Of a stretch of DNA of 7,670 bases, positions 1-5,298 are shown one piece after another (the first letter of the stretch is position 1; every line of letters begins with the position of its first letter). Under the pieces are notes generated by a model. That model ran no database searches. It was not told where the DNA came from and saw nothing but the letters and a program-made list of their open reading frames with translations. The translations under genes were made by a program, and so were the position numbers. Source of the stretch: F23-B02 sp963610045 (GTDB lineage: Bacteria; Bacillota; Clostridia; Oscillospirales; Oscillospiraceae); NCBI GenBank assembly GCA_963610045.1, contig CAVDMS010000075.1, positions 1 through 7,670 on the forward strand. Direction: 5' to 3'.

Positions 1-409
1 TCTCGTAGCCGAGCTTTACCTTGACGGTGTAGCTGCCGAAGGTCTTGATGGGCTCCGCCTGAACTATCTTGTTTTTCTCGATGTTGATGCCGTGCTGCTC
101 ACGCAGAGCGTCGCTTATCTCCTGACTCGTAACGGAGCCGAAGAGCTTTCCTGCGCCGCCCGCCTTTGCACGGATCGTAACGCTGATCGCAGAAAGGCGC
201 TTTGCGTTTTCCTCCGCCTCCGCCTTTTCCTTTGCGATGAGCGCCGCCTTCGCCTTTTCCTTGAGCTTCATGGTGTTTATATTGTCCGCAGTCGCCTCGC
301 TTGCGAGCTTTCTGGGCAGGAGGTAGTTGCGGGCGTATCCGTCGGATACCTCTTTCATCTCGCCCTTCTTGCCCTGACCCTTTACGTCTACGTTGAAAAT
401 GACCTTCAT
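1..409 (-). CDS. rplI: 50S ribosomal protein L9 (3' end cut by window edge)
   Basis: Ribosomal protein L9 binds 23S rRNA of the large subunit and helps maintain reading-frame fidelity. The 136 visible codons begin MKVIFNVDVKGQGKKGEMKE and contain the L9 signature region at residues 11-33 (G-x-G-K-K-G, then SDGYARNYLLP). A long charged helix follows at about residues 41-75 (KLKEKAKAALIAKEKAEAEE), then the C-terminal domain with GKLFGSVTSQEISDAL at about residues 88-102. L9 is usually near 148-150 residues, so about a dozen C-terminal residues lie beyond base 1. The ATG at 407-409 sits 7 bases after a TAAGGAGG ribosome binding site (417-424) whose TAA is the stop codon of gdpP, so the two genes are probably co-transcribed and translationally linked. 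The gdpP-rplI order is conserved in Firmicutes, where a replicative helicase gene often comes next. Identity is secure. Confidence 0.97.
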   Translation of the reverse strand, partial: MKVIFNVDVKGQGKKGEMKEVSDGYARNYLLPRKLASEATADNINTMKLKEKAKAALIAKEKAEAEENAKRLSAISVTIRAKAGGAGKLFGSVTSQEISDALREQHGINIEKNKIVQAEPIKTFGSYTVKVKLGYE

Positions 410-421
410 AGTAAAGCCTCC

Positions 422-2428
422 TTAGCTGTCCATATATTCGTCTATTGCCTTTATGAGCATGGAAACGCCGTCACGCAGGCTCACGCCCTTTATCTGAGCC
501 GCCGCAGCGTTGCGGTTGCCGCCTCCGCCCAGCTTTTCCATTATCATCTGTACGTTCACGTCTCCTATTGCTCTCGCCGAGACGCTCACACCGTCGCCGT
601 CGGGGTACATGACCATCGACGCCTCGACTCCTGCGACGTTTAAAAGCTCGTCCGCCGCCTGTGCCGCAACGATCCTGTCCTGCGCCGTCTCCGGCATTGC
701 GATCGCCACGGAGCGGTAGGTCCTTGCATTCTGAAGTATCTTGTACTTTGCGACGGTCTGGTCGATGCCGCTCTGCATGAGCTTCTTGACCTCGATCGTG
801 TCCGCACCCGCACGTCTGAGGAACGCCGCAGCGTCGAAGGTGCGCTCGCCCGTGCGCATGGTGAAGTTCTTCGTGTCAAGCACTATGCCGGAGAGCATCG
901 CCTCCGCCTCGCAGGGCAGAAGGTCCGGCTCGTCCATCACGACCTCCATTATCTCCGTCATAAGCTCGCAGACGGAGGATGCGTACTGCTCTATATAGCT
1001 CATGTCCGCACGCTCGATATACGTCGCCGCTCTGCGGTGGTGGTCGATGACTGCGACCTTGTTGCAGGATTGCAGCAGCGCAAGATCCTCGACCTGTTCG
1101 GGTCTGTTGGTGTCCACGACGACGAGCAGGGTCTTGCTGTCTGCCATGAGCATCGCCTCCTGCGGGCTTACAAACGCATTGACGTACTCCGGCGTCTTTT
1201 TGAGCTTTTCGATGAGCGACTTTGCCGCCGTCTTTTCGGTGTCTGCAACGATGTATGCCGGTATGCCGTACTTTCTCGCAATGCTGCAAACGGCTACCGA
1301 GCCGCCGACGCTGTCCATATCGCCGAAGCGGTGACCCATGACCAAAACGCCGGAGGCGTCCTTGATAAGCTCCGCCAGAGCGTTTGCCTTGACCCTTGAT
1401 CTGACCTTGGTGCGGGTCTCGACCTCTCCCGCCTTGCCGCCGAAGAACTCGAAGTTGTAGCGGTTTTTGATGACCGCCTGATCGCCGCCTCGTGAAAGCG
1501 CCATCTCGATACTCAGCTCCGCAAACTGCATCGCCTCGGTCATTGTGTCCGCATCCTTGCCGATACCGACGCTCAAGGTGGCGTGTATTCCGCTGGGGCT
1601 TACGACCTGATGCACCGCCTCAAGGATGTTGAACTTGTCCTCCGTTATCTTTTGCAGGTACCTCGACTCGAAAACGAAGAGGTAGCGATCTCTGTCGTAG
1701 CGGCGAAGGATGCCGTTTTTGTCCTCGCACCACTGCTGAAGCTTGTCGCCGACCGCATCACGCAGGTCGTTTCTCATGCGCTCCGGCTGATTCTTCATCA
1801 GCTCGTCGAAGTTGTCGATGACGAATATCGCCGCAACGGGCTGAGAATCCCGGTACTCCTGACGCATAAGCTCATAGTCTGTCACGTCCACCCAGTAGGT
1901 GATGCCCATGTAGTTGCTCTCGTTATCGTCTTCACCGGAGCGGACTATGTTGCCGCATATCTGATACTTTCTGCCGCCGATGCTCAGAAGCGTCGGGCAG
2001 CGGCTCTTGCCCTCGACGAGCCATTTGCCGGAAAACTCCGGTATAAGCTCCGCCACGCTGCGCTCCATCCTTGCTCCGTGAGAGCCGCAGATGTCAAAGA
2101 ACAGCTCGTTGCCCCAAATGATCCTCGAGTCCGAGAGCCGGAACACGACTATCGGCAGCGGGAAGTTCATCAGGGTGCTGTTTTTCGCCGTCTCCGCACT
2201 GTAGGTGACGGACTCGATATACGCCTTGAGCGCCTTGCGTCTCTTCCTGCGGTTCACGAGCGAGTAGATGACGAGCGCAAGTATCGCAACGCCCTCCGCC
2301 GCAGCGAGGTAGAGATTCAGCTTCTGTCCGAGTCCCGTAAGAAAGGTCGCAACGGCGAATATCACCAGAAAGAACAGGTACGGTATGGTATTCGGTTCAA
2401 AAACCGACTGTGTGTTTTTGTTTTTCAC
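422..2428 (-). CDS. gdpP: Cyclic-di-AMP phosphodiesterase GdpP (DHH/DHHA1 family, membrane-bound)
   Basis: GdpP (YybT) hydrolyses the second messenger c-di-AMP to pApA at the membrane, which affects potassium and osmotic balance and cell-wall stress in Firmicutes. The 668-residue protein has the family's full layout and length: two membrane segments (about residues 13-32 and 38-58), a PAS-like domain (about 87-180), a degenerate GGDEF-like domain without a GGDEF motif (about 190-320), then DHH and DHHA1 domains. Likely metal ligands in the DHH domain are H366, D370 and D372 (GHRFGDMDS), D439 (VVDTNRP), the DHH triad 462-464 (VIDHH) and D518 (GIVLDTKNF). DHHA1 ends with GGGGNRNAAAAQ (634-645), where Asn638 replaces the usual His. 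The GTG start at 2426-2428 is chosen because AAAAGGAGG lies 6 bases upstream. An in-frame ATG 13 codons earlier (2465-2467) has no ribosome binding site and would place that site inside the gene. Co-transcribed with rplI. Confidence 0.95.
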   Translation of the reverse strand: MKNKNTQSVFEPNTIPYLFFLVIFAVATFLTGLGQKLNLYLAAAEGVAILALVIYSLVNRRKRRKALKAYIESVTYSAETAKNSTLMNFPLPIVVFRLSDSRIIWGNELFFDICGSHGARMERSVAELIPEFSGKWLVEGKSRCPTLLSIGGRKYQICGNIVRSGEDDNESNYMGITYWVDVTDYELMRQEYRDSQPVAAIFVIDNFDELMKNQPERMRNDLRDAVGDKLQQWCEDKNGILRRYDRDRYLFVFESRYLQKITEDKFNILEAVHQVVSPSGIHATLSVGIGKDADTMTEAMQFAELSIEMALSRGGDQAVIKNRYNFEFFGGKAGEVETRTKVRSRVKANALAELIKDASGVLVMGHRFGDMDSVGGSVAVCSIARKYGIPAYIVADTEKTAAKSLIEKLKKTPEYVNAFVSPQEAMLMADSKTLLVVVDTNRPEQVEDLALLQSCNKVAVIDHHRRAATYIERADMSYIEQYASSVCELMTEIMEVVMDEPDLLPCEAEAMLSGIVLDTKNFTMRTGERTFDAAAFLRRAGADTIEVKKLMQSGIDQTVAKYKILQNARTYRSVAIAMPETAQDRIVAAQAADELLNVAGVEASMVMYPDGDGVSVSARAIGDVNVQMIMEKLGGGGNRNAAAAQIKGVSLRDGVSMLIKAIDEYMDS

Positions 2429-2434
2429 AGTCTG

Positions 2435-2443
2435 CCTCCTTTT
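2435..2443 (-). promoter_or_regulatory. Ribosome binding site that fixes the GTG start of gdpP
   Basis: The minus strand reads AAAAGGAGG here, 6 bases before the GTG at 2426-2428. The following codons read KNKNTQSVFEPN, directly before the first membrane segment. The upstream in-frame ATG at 2465-2467 lacks any such site, so the GTG start is preferred. Confidence 0.85.
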
Positions 2444-2479
2444 CCCGTACAAATTACAGTAATCCATTAAAGATATTAA

Positions 2480-2508
2480 ATTATATCAAAGTATTTGGTT
2501 TATTACAA
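2480..2508 (-). promoter_or_regulatory. Predicted housekeeping (sigma-A type) promoter of gdpP-rplI
   Basis: On the minus strand a -35 box TTGTAA (2503-2508) is followed by a 17-base spacer and a perfect -10 box TATAAT (2480-2485). Transcription would start near 2473, giving a leader of about 45 bases before the gdpP GTG. Box quality, ideal spacing and position directly upstream of a good ribosome binding site support the call. The start point itself is inferred. Confidence 0.75.
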
Positions 2509-2526
2509 CAGAATTTTAGGTTTAAT
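2499..2526 (+). promoter_or_regulatory. Weak candidate promoter for the nucleotidyltransferase gene
   Basis: The best plus-strand pairing I can find is TTTATT (2499-2504), a 16-base spacer and TTTAAT (2521-2526). The -10 box differs from TATAAT at one base, but the -35 box is poor. It would overlap the -35 box of the gdpP promoter on the other strand. A TATTCT at 2542-2547 is an alternative -10 without a good -35. Some promoter must lie in this gap, but its exact place is uncertain. Confidence 0.25.
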
Positions 2527-2553
2527 TTGCTCAAAGCTGCATATTCTAAGCGC

Positions 2554-2567
2554 AAAGGACGTGATAA
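2554..2567 (+). promoter_or_regulatory. Extended ribosome binding site supporting a TTG start
   Basis: AAAGGACGTGATAA matches the long Shine-Dalgarno sequence AAGGAGGTGAT with one mismatch and ends just before the TTG at 2569-2571. It decides the start of the nucleotidyltransferase, because the reading frame remains open far upstream, into the start region of the divergent gdpP gene. Confidence 0.8.
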
Positions 2568-2568
2568 A

Positions 2569-3603
2569 TTGAAGGCAGTTATAATGGCAGGCGGCATGGG
2601 CAAGCGCCTAAAGCCCGTGAGCGGCGACACGCCGAAGCCCATGACGCCGCTTTGCGGCAGATCCGTGATGGAGTATGTCCTGCTGCTGCTCAAAAAGCAC
2701 GGGATAGACGAGGTCTGCGCAACGCTCAAATACCGACCCGACGATATTATGAGCTATTTCGGAGACGGTTCCTCTCTCGGCATGAAGCTTTCCTACCGTG
2801 TGGAAAACGAGGCACTCGGCACCGCCGGAAGCGTCAAGAATTGCAGCGATTTCTACGGCGACGAGCCGTTTCTCGTCATAAGCGGCGATGCGATATGCGA
2901 CTTTGACCTCACGGCGCTGATAGCCGAACACACCCGCCAAAGCCCCTGCGTTTCCCTTGCGCTGTATCCCCACTCCCTACCGCTGCGCTACGGACTTGCG
3001 CTCTGCGGCGAGGAGGGCTTTGTACGCCGCTTCGTCGAAAAGCCCGACTGGAAGCACGTTATGACAAACCTCGTGAACACGGGGATATACGTCGTGTCTC
3101 CCGAAGCCATGGCGCTCGTGCCGGAGAATAGACCCTTTGACTTTGCGGGCGACCTGTTCCCGCTGCTGCTCGACCGTGGCGAAAAGCTCCTCGGCGTTCC
3201 CATGTCCGGCTACTGGTGCGACATCGGCACTCCCCTGAGCTATTACCGCTGCTGCGTCGATGCGCTTGAAGGGCGTATCGAGCTTCCGCTGCGTGACGAC
3301 TTCGTTCCCGACAAGTGCGACGACGAGGCGGACGAGCCCGGCGGCGAAAGCTGCCCCTGCCGTGACCGTGCAAGGCTCATGGACCTGCTCTCCCGCAGCT
3401 TCATGGACCTCGGCGGCGACTTTTCCGACGGGCTTTGCATCGAGCTTGGCGGCGAGAGGCTCAGCATTGCGCCGATGGTCGGAAGCTCGGCGCTCAAAAT
3501 ATGCTGCCGCTCCGGCGACAGCGAGACCTCGCGGGAGCTGGTCTCGTCGCTTAAAAAGCTCTGCAGCGATGCCGAAAAAAGGCTTGCAAGCGAAGGAAAA
3601 TGA
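2569..3603 (+). CDS. Sugar-1-phosphate nucleotidyltransferase with a phosphohexomutase domain-IV-like tail
   Basis: Enzymes of this family join a sugar-1-phosphate to an NTP, releasing pyrophosphate, to make activated sugars for cell-envelope or exopolysaccharide building. Here residues 1-230 form the nucleotidyltransferase domain: the nucleotide-binding loop AGGMGKRLKPVSGDTPKPM (7-25), LGTAGSV (83-89), the metal-site GDA (106-108), VEKPDW (156-161), NTGIYV (170-175), FDFAGDLFP (190-198) and GYWCDIGTP (214-222). Lys12 stands where Thr is usual in GTRL. The TTG start is required to complete the first strand (KAVIMAGG) and follows a strong ribosome binding site. The protein is 344 residues long. 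Residues 261-333 resemble the linker and last domain of phosphohexomutases (CPCRDRARLMDLL, then FSDGLCIEL, then ICCRSGDSE), but the phosphate-binding loop is not recognisable. Hexapeptide repeats and mutase domains I-III of the large bifunctional relatives are absent. Substrate unknown: mannose-1-phosphate/GTP is a guess from the nearest family; glucose-1-phosphate is possible. Confidence 0.88.
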   Translation: MKAVIMAGGMGKRLKPVSGDTPKPMTPLCGRSVMEYVLLLLKKHGIDEVCATLKYRPDDIMSYFGDGSSLGMKLSYRVENEALGTAGSVKNCSDFYGDEPFLVISGDAICDFDLTALIAEHTRQSPCVSLALYPHSLPLRYGLALCGEEGFVRRFVEKPDWKHVMTNLVNTGIYVVSPEAMALVPENRPFDFAGDLFPLLLDRGEKLLGVPMSGYWCDIGTPLSYYRCCVDALEGRIELPLRDDFVPDKCDDEADEPGGESCPCRDRARLMDLLSRSFMDLGGDFSDGLCIELGGERLSIAPMVGSSALKICCRSGDSETSRELVSSLKKLCSDAEKRLASEGK

Positions 3604-3612
3604 AAGTATAAT
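3584..3612 (+). promoter_or_regulatory. Internal promoter for the LUD-cupin pair
   Basis: TTGCAA (3584-3589), a 17-base spacer and a perfect TATAAT (3607-3612) overlap the last codons and stop of the nucleotidyltransferase gene. Transcription would begin near 3619, about 25 bases before the LUD ATG. The -35 box matches consensus at four of six bases. This would let the LUD and cupin genes be expressed apart from the upstream gene. Confidence 0.6.
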
Positions 3613-3640
3613 TTCCTCGGGATATCTATTCGGAGGAAAT
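3611..3640 (+). promoter_or_regulatory. Inverted repeat covering the LUD ribosome binding site
   Basis: ATTTCCTC (3611-3618) and GAGGAAAT (3633-3640) are perfect reverse complements separated by 14 bases. The right arm contains most of the GGAGG ribosome binding site (3632-3636). In RNA reading through from the upstream gene, the 8-bp stem could block translation of the LUD gene. RNA from the internal promoter would start about at or after the left arm and escape this. As DNA it could also be an operator over the -10/+1 region. Function is inference. Confidence 0.4.
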
Positions 3641-3644
3641 ACAT

Positions 3645-4241
3645 ATGGACATCGAAAAAACCGTTAAAAACCTGAAGGCACGCCATTTTGACGTGAGCGT
3701 TTTCGATACCGGGAGCGAGGCGTCCGAATACCTCTGCCGTGAGATAAACGGCGCCGAGGTCGGCATCGGCGGCTGCAAGACGGCGGCGCAGCTTGGGCTG
3801 TACGGAAAGCTCACCGATTCCGGCTGCCGTGTGTACTGGCACTGGGAGGAGCCGGGCTGGGAGACTCTCGAAAAGGCAAACGCCGCTCCCGTGTACATCT
3901 GCTCCGCAAACGCCATAGCCGAAAGCGGCGAAATTCTGAACATCGACGGCAGAGGCAACCGTGTCGCCGCCATCACCTTCGGCAAGAAGCGTGTGTACAT
4001 TGTCGCCGGCATAAACAAGATCTGCCCCGACTTTGACTCTGCGCTCTACCGTGCAAGAAACATCGCAGCGGTGCAGAACATCGCCCGCTTCGATAAAAAG
4101 GTACCCTGCAAGGCAGACGGCAAATGCCACGACTGCCGCAGCCCGGAGCGTGCCTGCAATGCGCTGACGGTGCTTTGGGGTCCGATGTGGGACATGGAAA
4201 AGGTCGAGGTCGTACTTATAAAGGAGGAGCTGGGACTATGA
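3645..4241 (+). CDS. LUD-domain protein (LutC/YkgG-like, 'lactate utilization' family)
   Basis: A 198-residue single-domain LUD (LutC/YkgG, PF02589-type) protein. Members of the wider family take part in lactate oxidation with iron-sulfur partners, but stand-alone clostridial members like this one have no proven role. Visible family features are VGIGGCKTAAQLGL (39-52), SANAIAESGEILNIDGRGN (87-105), the segment RVAAITFGKKRVYIVAGINKI (106-126) and RARNIAA (136-142). A C-terminal cluster C155-x5-C161-x2-C164-x6-C171 (PCKADGKCHDC, then RACN) could bind an iron-sulfur cluster or zinc. The protein ends LIKEELGL, as relatives often do. ATG at 3645 follows GGAGG with 8 bases spacing. Its TGA overlaps the next gene's ATG (ATGA, 4238-4241), so the two are translationally coupled. 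No LutA or LutB gene lies nearby, so lactate use cannot be assumed. No signal peptide or membrane segment; probably cytoplasmic. Confidence 0.85.
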   Translation: MDIEKTVKNLKARHFDVSVFDTGSEASEYLCREINGAEVGIGGCKTAAQLGLYGKLTDSGCRVYWHWEEPGWETLEKANAAPVYICSANAIAESGEILNIDGRGNRVAAITFGKKRVYIVAGINKICPDFDSALYRARNIAAVQNIARFDKKVPCKADGKCHDCRSPERACNALTVLWGPMWDMEKVEVVLIKEELGL

Positions 4242-4588
4242 TAAAAAGAGCAAGCGAGCATAAGCATGACGTGTCGAGCGCACTGTTCGGCGGCAGCGGC
4301 GACGTGATATTCGACAGGATAATCGAAACTCCGGCGGAGCTTATGGGCAAGGGACGTGTGTTCTCCGTAACCACCCTTCCCGCAGGCAGCGAGCTTGGTT
4401 GGCACGTCCACAACGGCGACTGCGAGTTTTACCACATTTTAAGCGGCAGCGCCGAGTATAACGACAACGGAACGATAACGGCGCTGAATGCGGGCGATAC
4501 GTCCTTTACCCCCTCCGGCGAGGGTCACTCGATAAAGAACGTCTCCGATGCGCCCTGCGTATTCATTGCGCTCGTGCTGTACTGCTGA
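4238..4588 (+). CDS. Small single-domain cupin protein
   Basis: A 116-residue protein with both conserved cupin motifs intact. Motif 1 spans residues 50-70 and fits G-x5-H-x-H-x4-E-x6-G exactly (H56, H58, E63). Motif 2 spans 86-101 and fits G-x5-P-x-G-x2-H-x3-N exactly (H97). These three His and one Glu are the usual ligands for a single metal ion (Mn, Fe, Ni or Zn). Small cupins of this kind may be isomerases, dioxygenases or metal/sugar-binding proteins; sequence alone does not decide. The ATG at 4238 overlaps the LUD stop codon and follows AAGGAGGAG (4221-4229) at 8 bases. The frame extends further upstream, but that part is inside the LUD gene and lacks a better start. The tight coupling suggests cupin and LUD act together. 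The transcript ends at the hairpin starting 4 bases downstream. No signal peptide. Confidence 0.88.
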   Translation: MIKRASEHKHDVSSALFGGSGDVIFDRIIETPAELMGKGRVFSVTTLPAGSELGWHVHNGDCEFYHILSGSAEYNDNGTITALNAGDTSFTPSGEGHSIKNVSDAPCVFIALVLYC

Positions 4589-4591
4589 GTC

Positions 4592-4637
4592 TAAAACGAA
4601 AAATCCCGTACCTTTCGGTACGGGATTTTTCGTTTTA
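4592..4637. terminator. Bidirectional intrinsic terminator between convergent operons
   Basis: A perfect inverted repeat: 21-base arms 4592-4612 and 4617-4637 around the loop TTTC. The core is CCCGTACC/GGTACGGG, flanked by A-rich and T-rich arms so that each strand ends in GATTTTTCGTTTT-type U-rich RNA. It lies 4 bases after the cupin stop and contains the TAA stop of the V-ATPase subunit D gene (4635-4637). It can end transcription from both directions. Confidence 0.93.
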
Positions 4638-5285
4638 TGAGTAGTTGTGAGCGTTTTTGAGTACCATTTCCTTAACCTTGAGAAGTCTGACCTTCGTGGA
4701 GTTTTCGTTCTCCTCAAGCTTCATCGAAATGTACTTGATGTTCCCCTCAAGCTCGGGGATCATAACGTACTCAAGTGCGTTGACTCTGCGGCGGGTCTTT
4801 TCGATCTCCTCCGCAAGAAGCTGCATGGTCTTTTCGACCTGCGCAAGCTCCAACATATCCTCAAACACCCTCGCCATTATCGCCAAGGCATCGTCAAGCT
4901 CGCCGCTTGTCTGCGCAAAGCCGTAAGGGTATATCTCCGAGGGATCGTCGTTTTTGGTGCGGAAGGAGTACTGCGGCACGTTAACGCTCATTATATTTTT
5001 GAACTTCATCTCAAGCTCAACGCTCTGACGGGGGTACAAAAGTGCCTGCTCAAGCATCTCCGGGCTCATTATGGAGCTTGCCACCTGAAGTGCGGCAAAC
5101 GCCTCGGTAAGTCCGTCCTCGACGCGGCATCTCAGCTCTTTGTTGCGCCGAACGACGTCGAGAAACTGACGCATCAGCTCGTCACGCTTATCTTTCATAA
5201 GCTTGTGACCCCGTCTTGCGGTCTTTAAGCGACCCTTAAGCTGCTTGAGAACCATTCTTGTGGGGGTAACGGTTGTGCCGGCCAT
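4635..5285 (-). CDS. ntpD: V-type ATP synthase subunit D (central rotor shaft)
   Basis: Subunit D is the coiled-coil central shaft that turns inside the A3B3 head and connects it to the membrane ring, the counterpart of gamma in F-type enzymes. At 216 residues it has the usual length. The N-terminus carries the family pattern VTPTRMVLKQLKGRL (6-20) and GHKLMKDKRDEL (26-37). The C-terminal half holds the hallmark EKTRRRVNALEYVMIPEL (162-179) followed by GNIKYI (181-186). The two ends form the long antiparallel coiled coil, with the globular middle at about residues 75-130. ATG at 5283-5285 follows AAGGGGTGA (5292-5300), which overlaps the TAA stop of ntpB; the gap between the genes is 13 bases. 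The stop codon lies in the terminator stem, so this is the last gene of the operon. Confidence 0.96.
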   Translation of the reverse strand: MAGTTVTPTRMVLKQLKGRLKTARRGHKLMKDKRDELMRQFLDVVRRNKELRCRVEDGLTEAFAALQVASSIMSPEMLEQALLYPRQSVELEMKFKNIMSVNVPQYSFRTKNDDPSEIYPYGFAQTSGELDDALAIMARVFEDMLELAQVEKTMQLLAEEIEKTRRRVNALEYVMIPELEGNIKYISMKLEENENSTKVRLLKVKEMVLKNAHNYS

Positions 5286-5298
5286 AAAGCTTCACCCC

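Larger units (their letters stand above)
2429..2568. other. AT-rich divergent intergenic region
   Basis: This 140-base gap separates the divergent gdpP and nucleotidyltransferase genes and is much richer in A and T than the flanking coding DNA. It holds the gdpP promoter and ribosome binding site on the minus strand and the TTG-start ribosome binding site on the plus strand. I found no convincing riboswitch fold, strong hairpin or small gene. The opposing promoters may share or overlap bases, so the two units could be coregulated; that is inference. Confidence 0.7.

Noticed and set aside
190..320. Degenerate GGDEF-like region of gdpP read as a broken or frameshifted domain (residues 190-320 of the protein)
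   Set aside because: Loss of the GGDEF motif is normal in GdpP proteins and the frame is intact; the coordinates given here are residue numbers of GdpP, corresponding to about bases 1469-1861.
2414..2430. CTGTG/CACAG short inverted repeat near the gdpP start
   Set aside because: The arms are only 5 bases around A/T-rich sequence in the first codons, so chance is a sufficient explanation.
1583..2470. Plus-strand open frame of 295 codons opposite gdpP
   Set aside because: Antisense to gdpP, with low-complexity composition and no family features or start signals.
2429..2568. Possible riboswitch in the divergent region (for example a c-di-AMP sensor)
   Set aside because: The gdpP leader after the predicted start is only about 45 bases and shows no aptamer-like helices or terminator. 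The plus-strand leader is equally short.
3243..4130. Minus-strand open frame of 295 codons opposite the nucleotidyltransferase and LUD genes
   Set aside because: It spans two convincing plus-strand genes and their intergenic gap, has no family features, and would run against a well-supported promoter and ribosome binding site.
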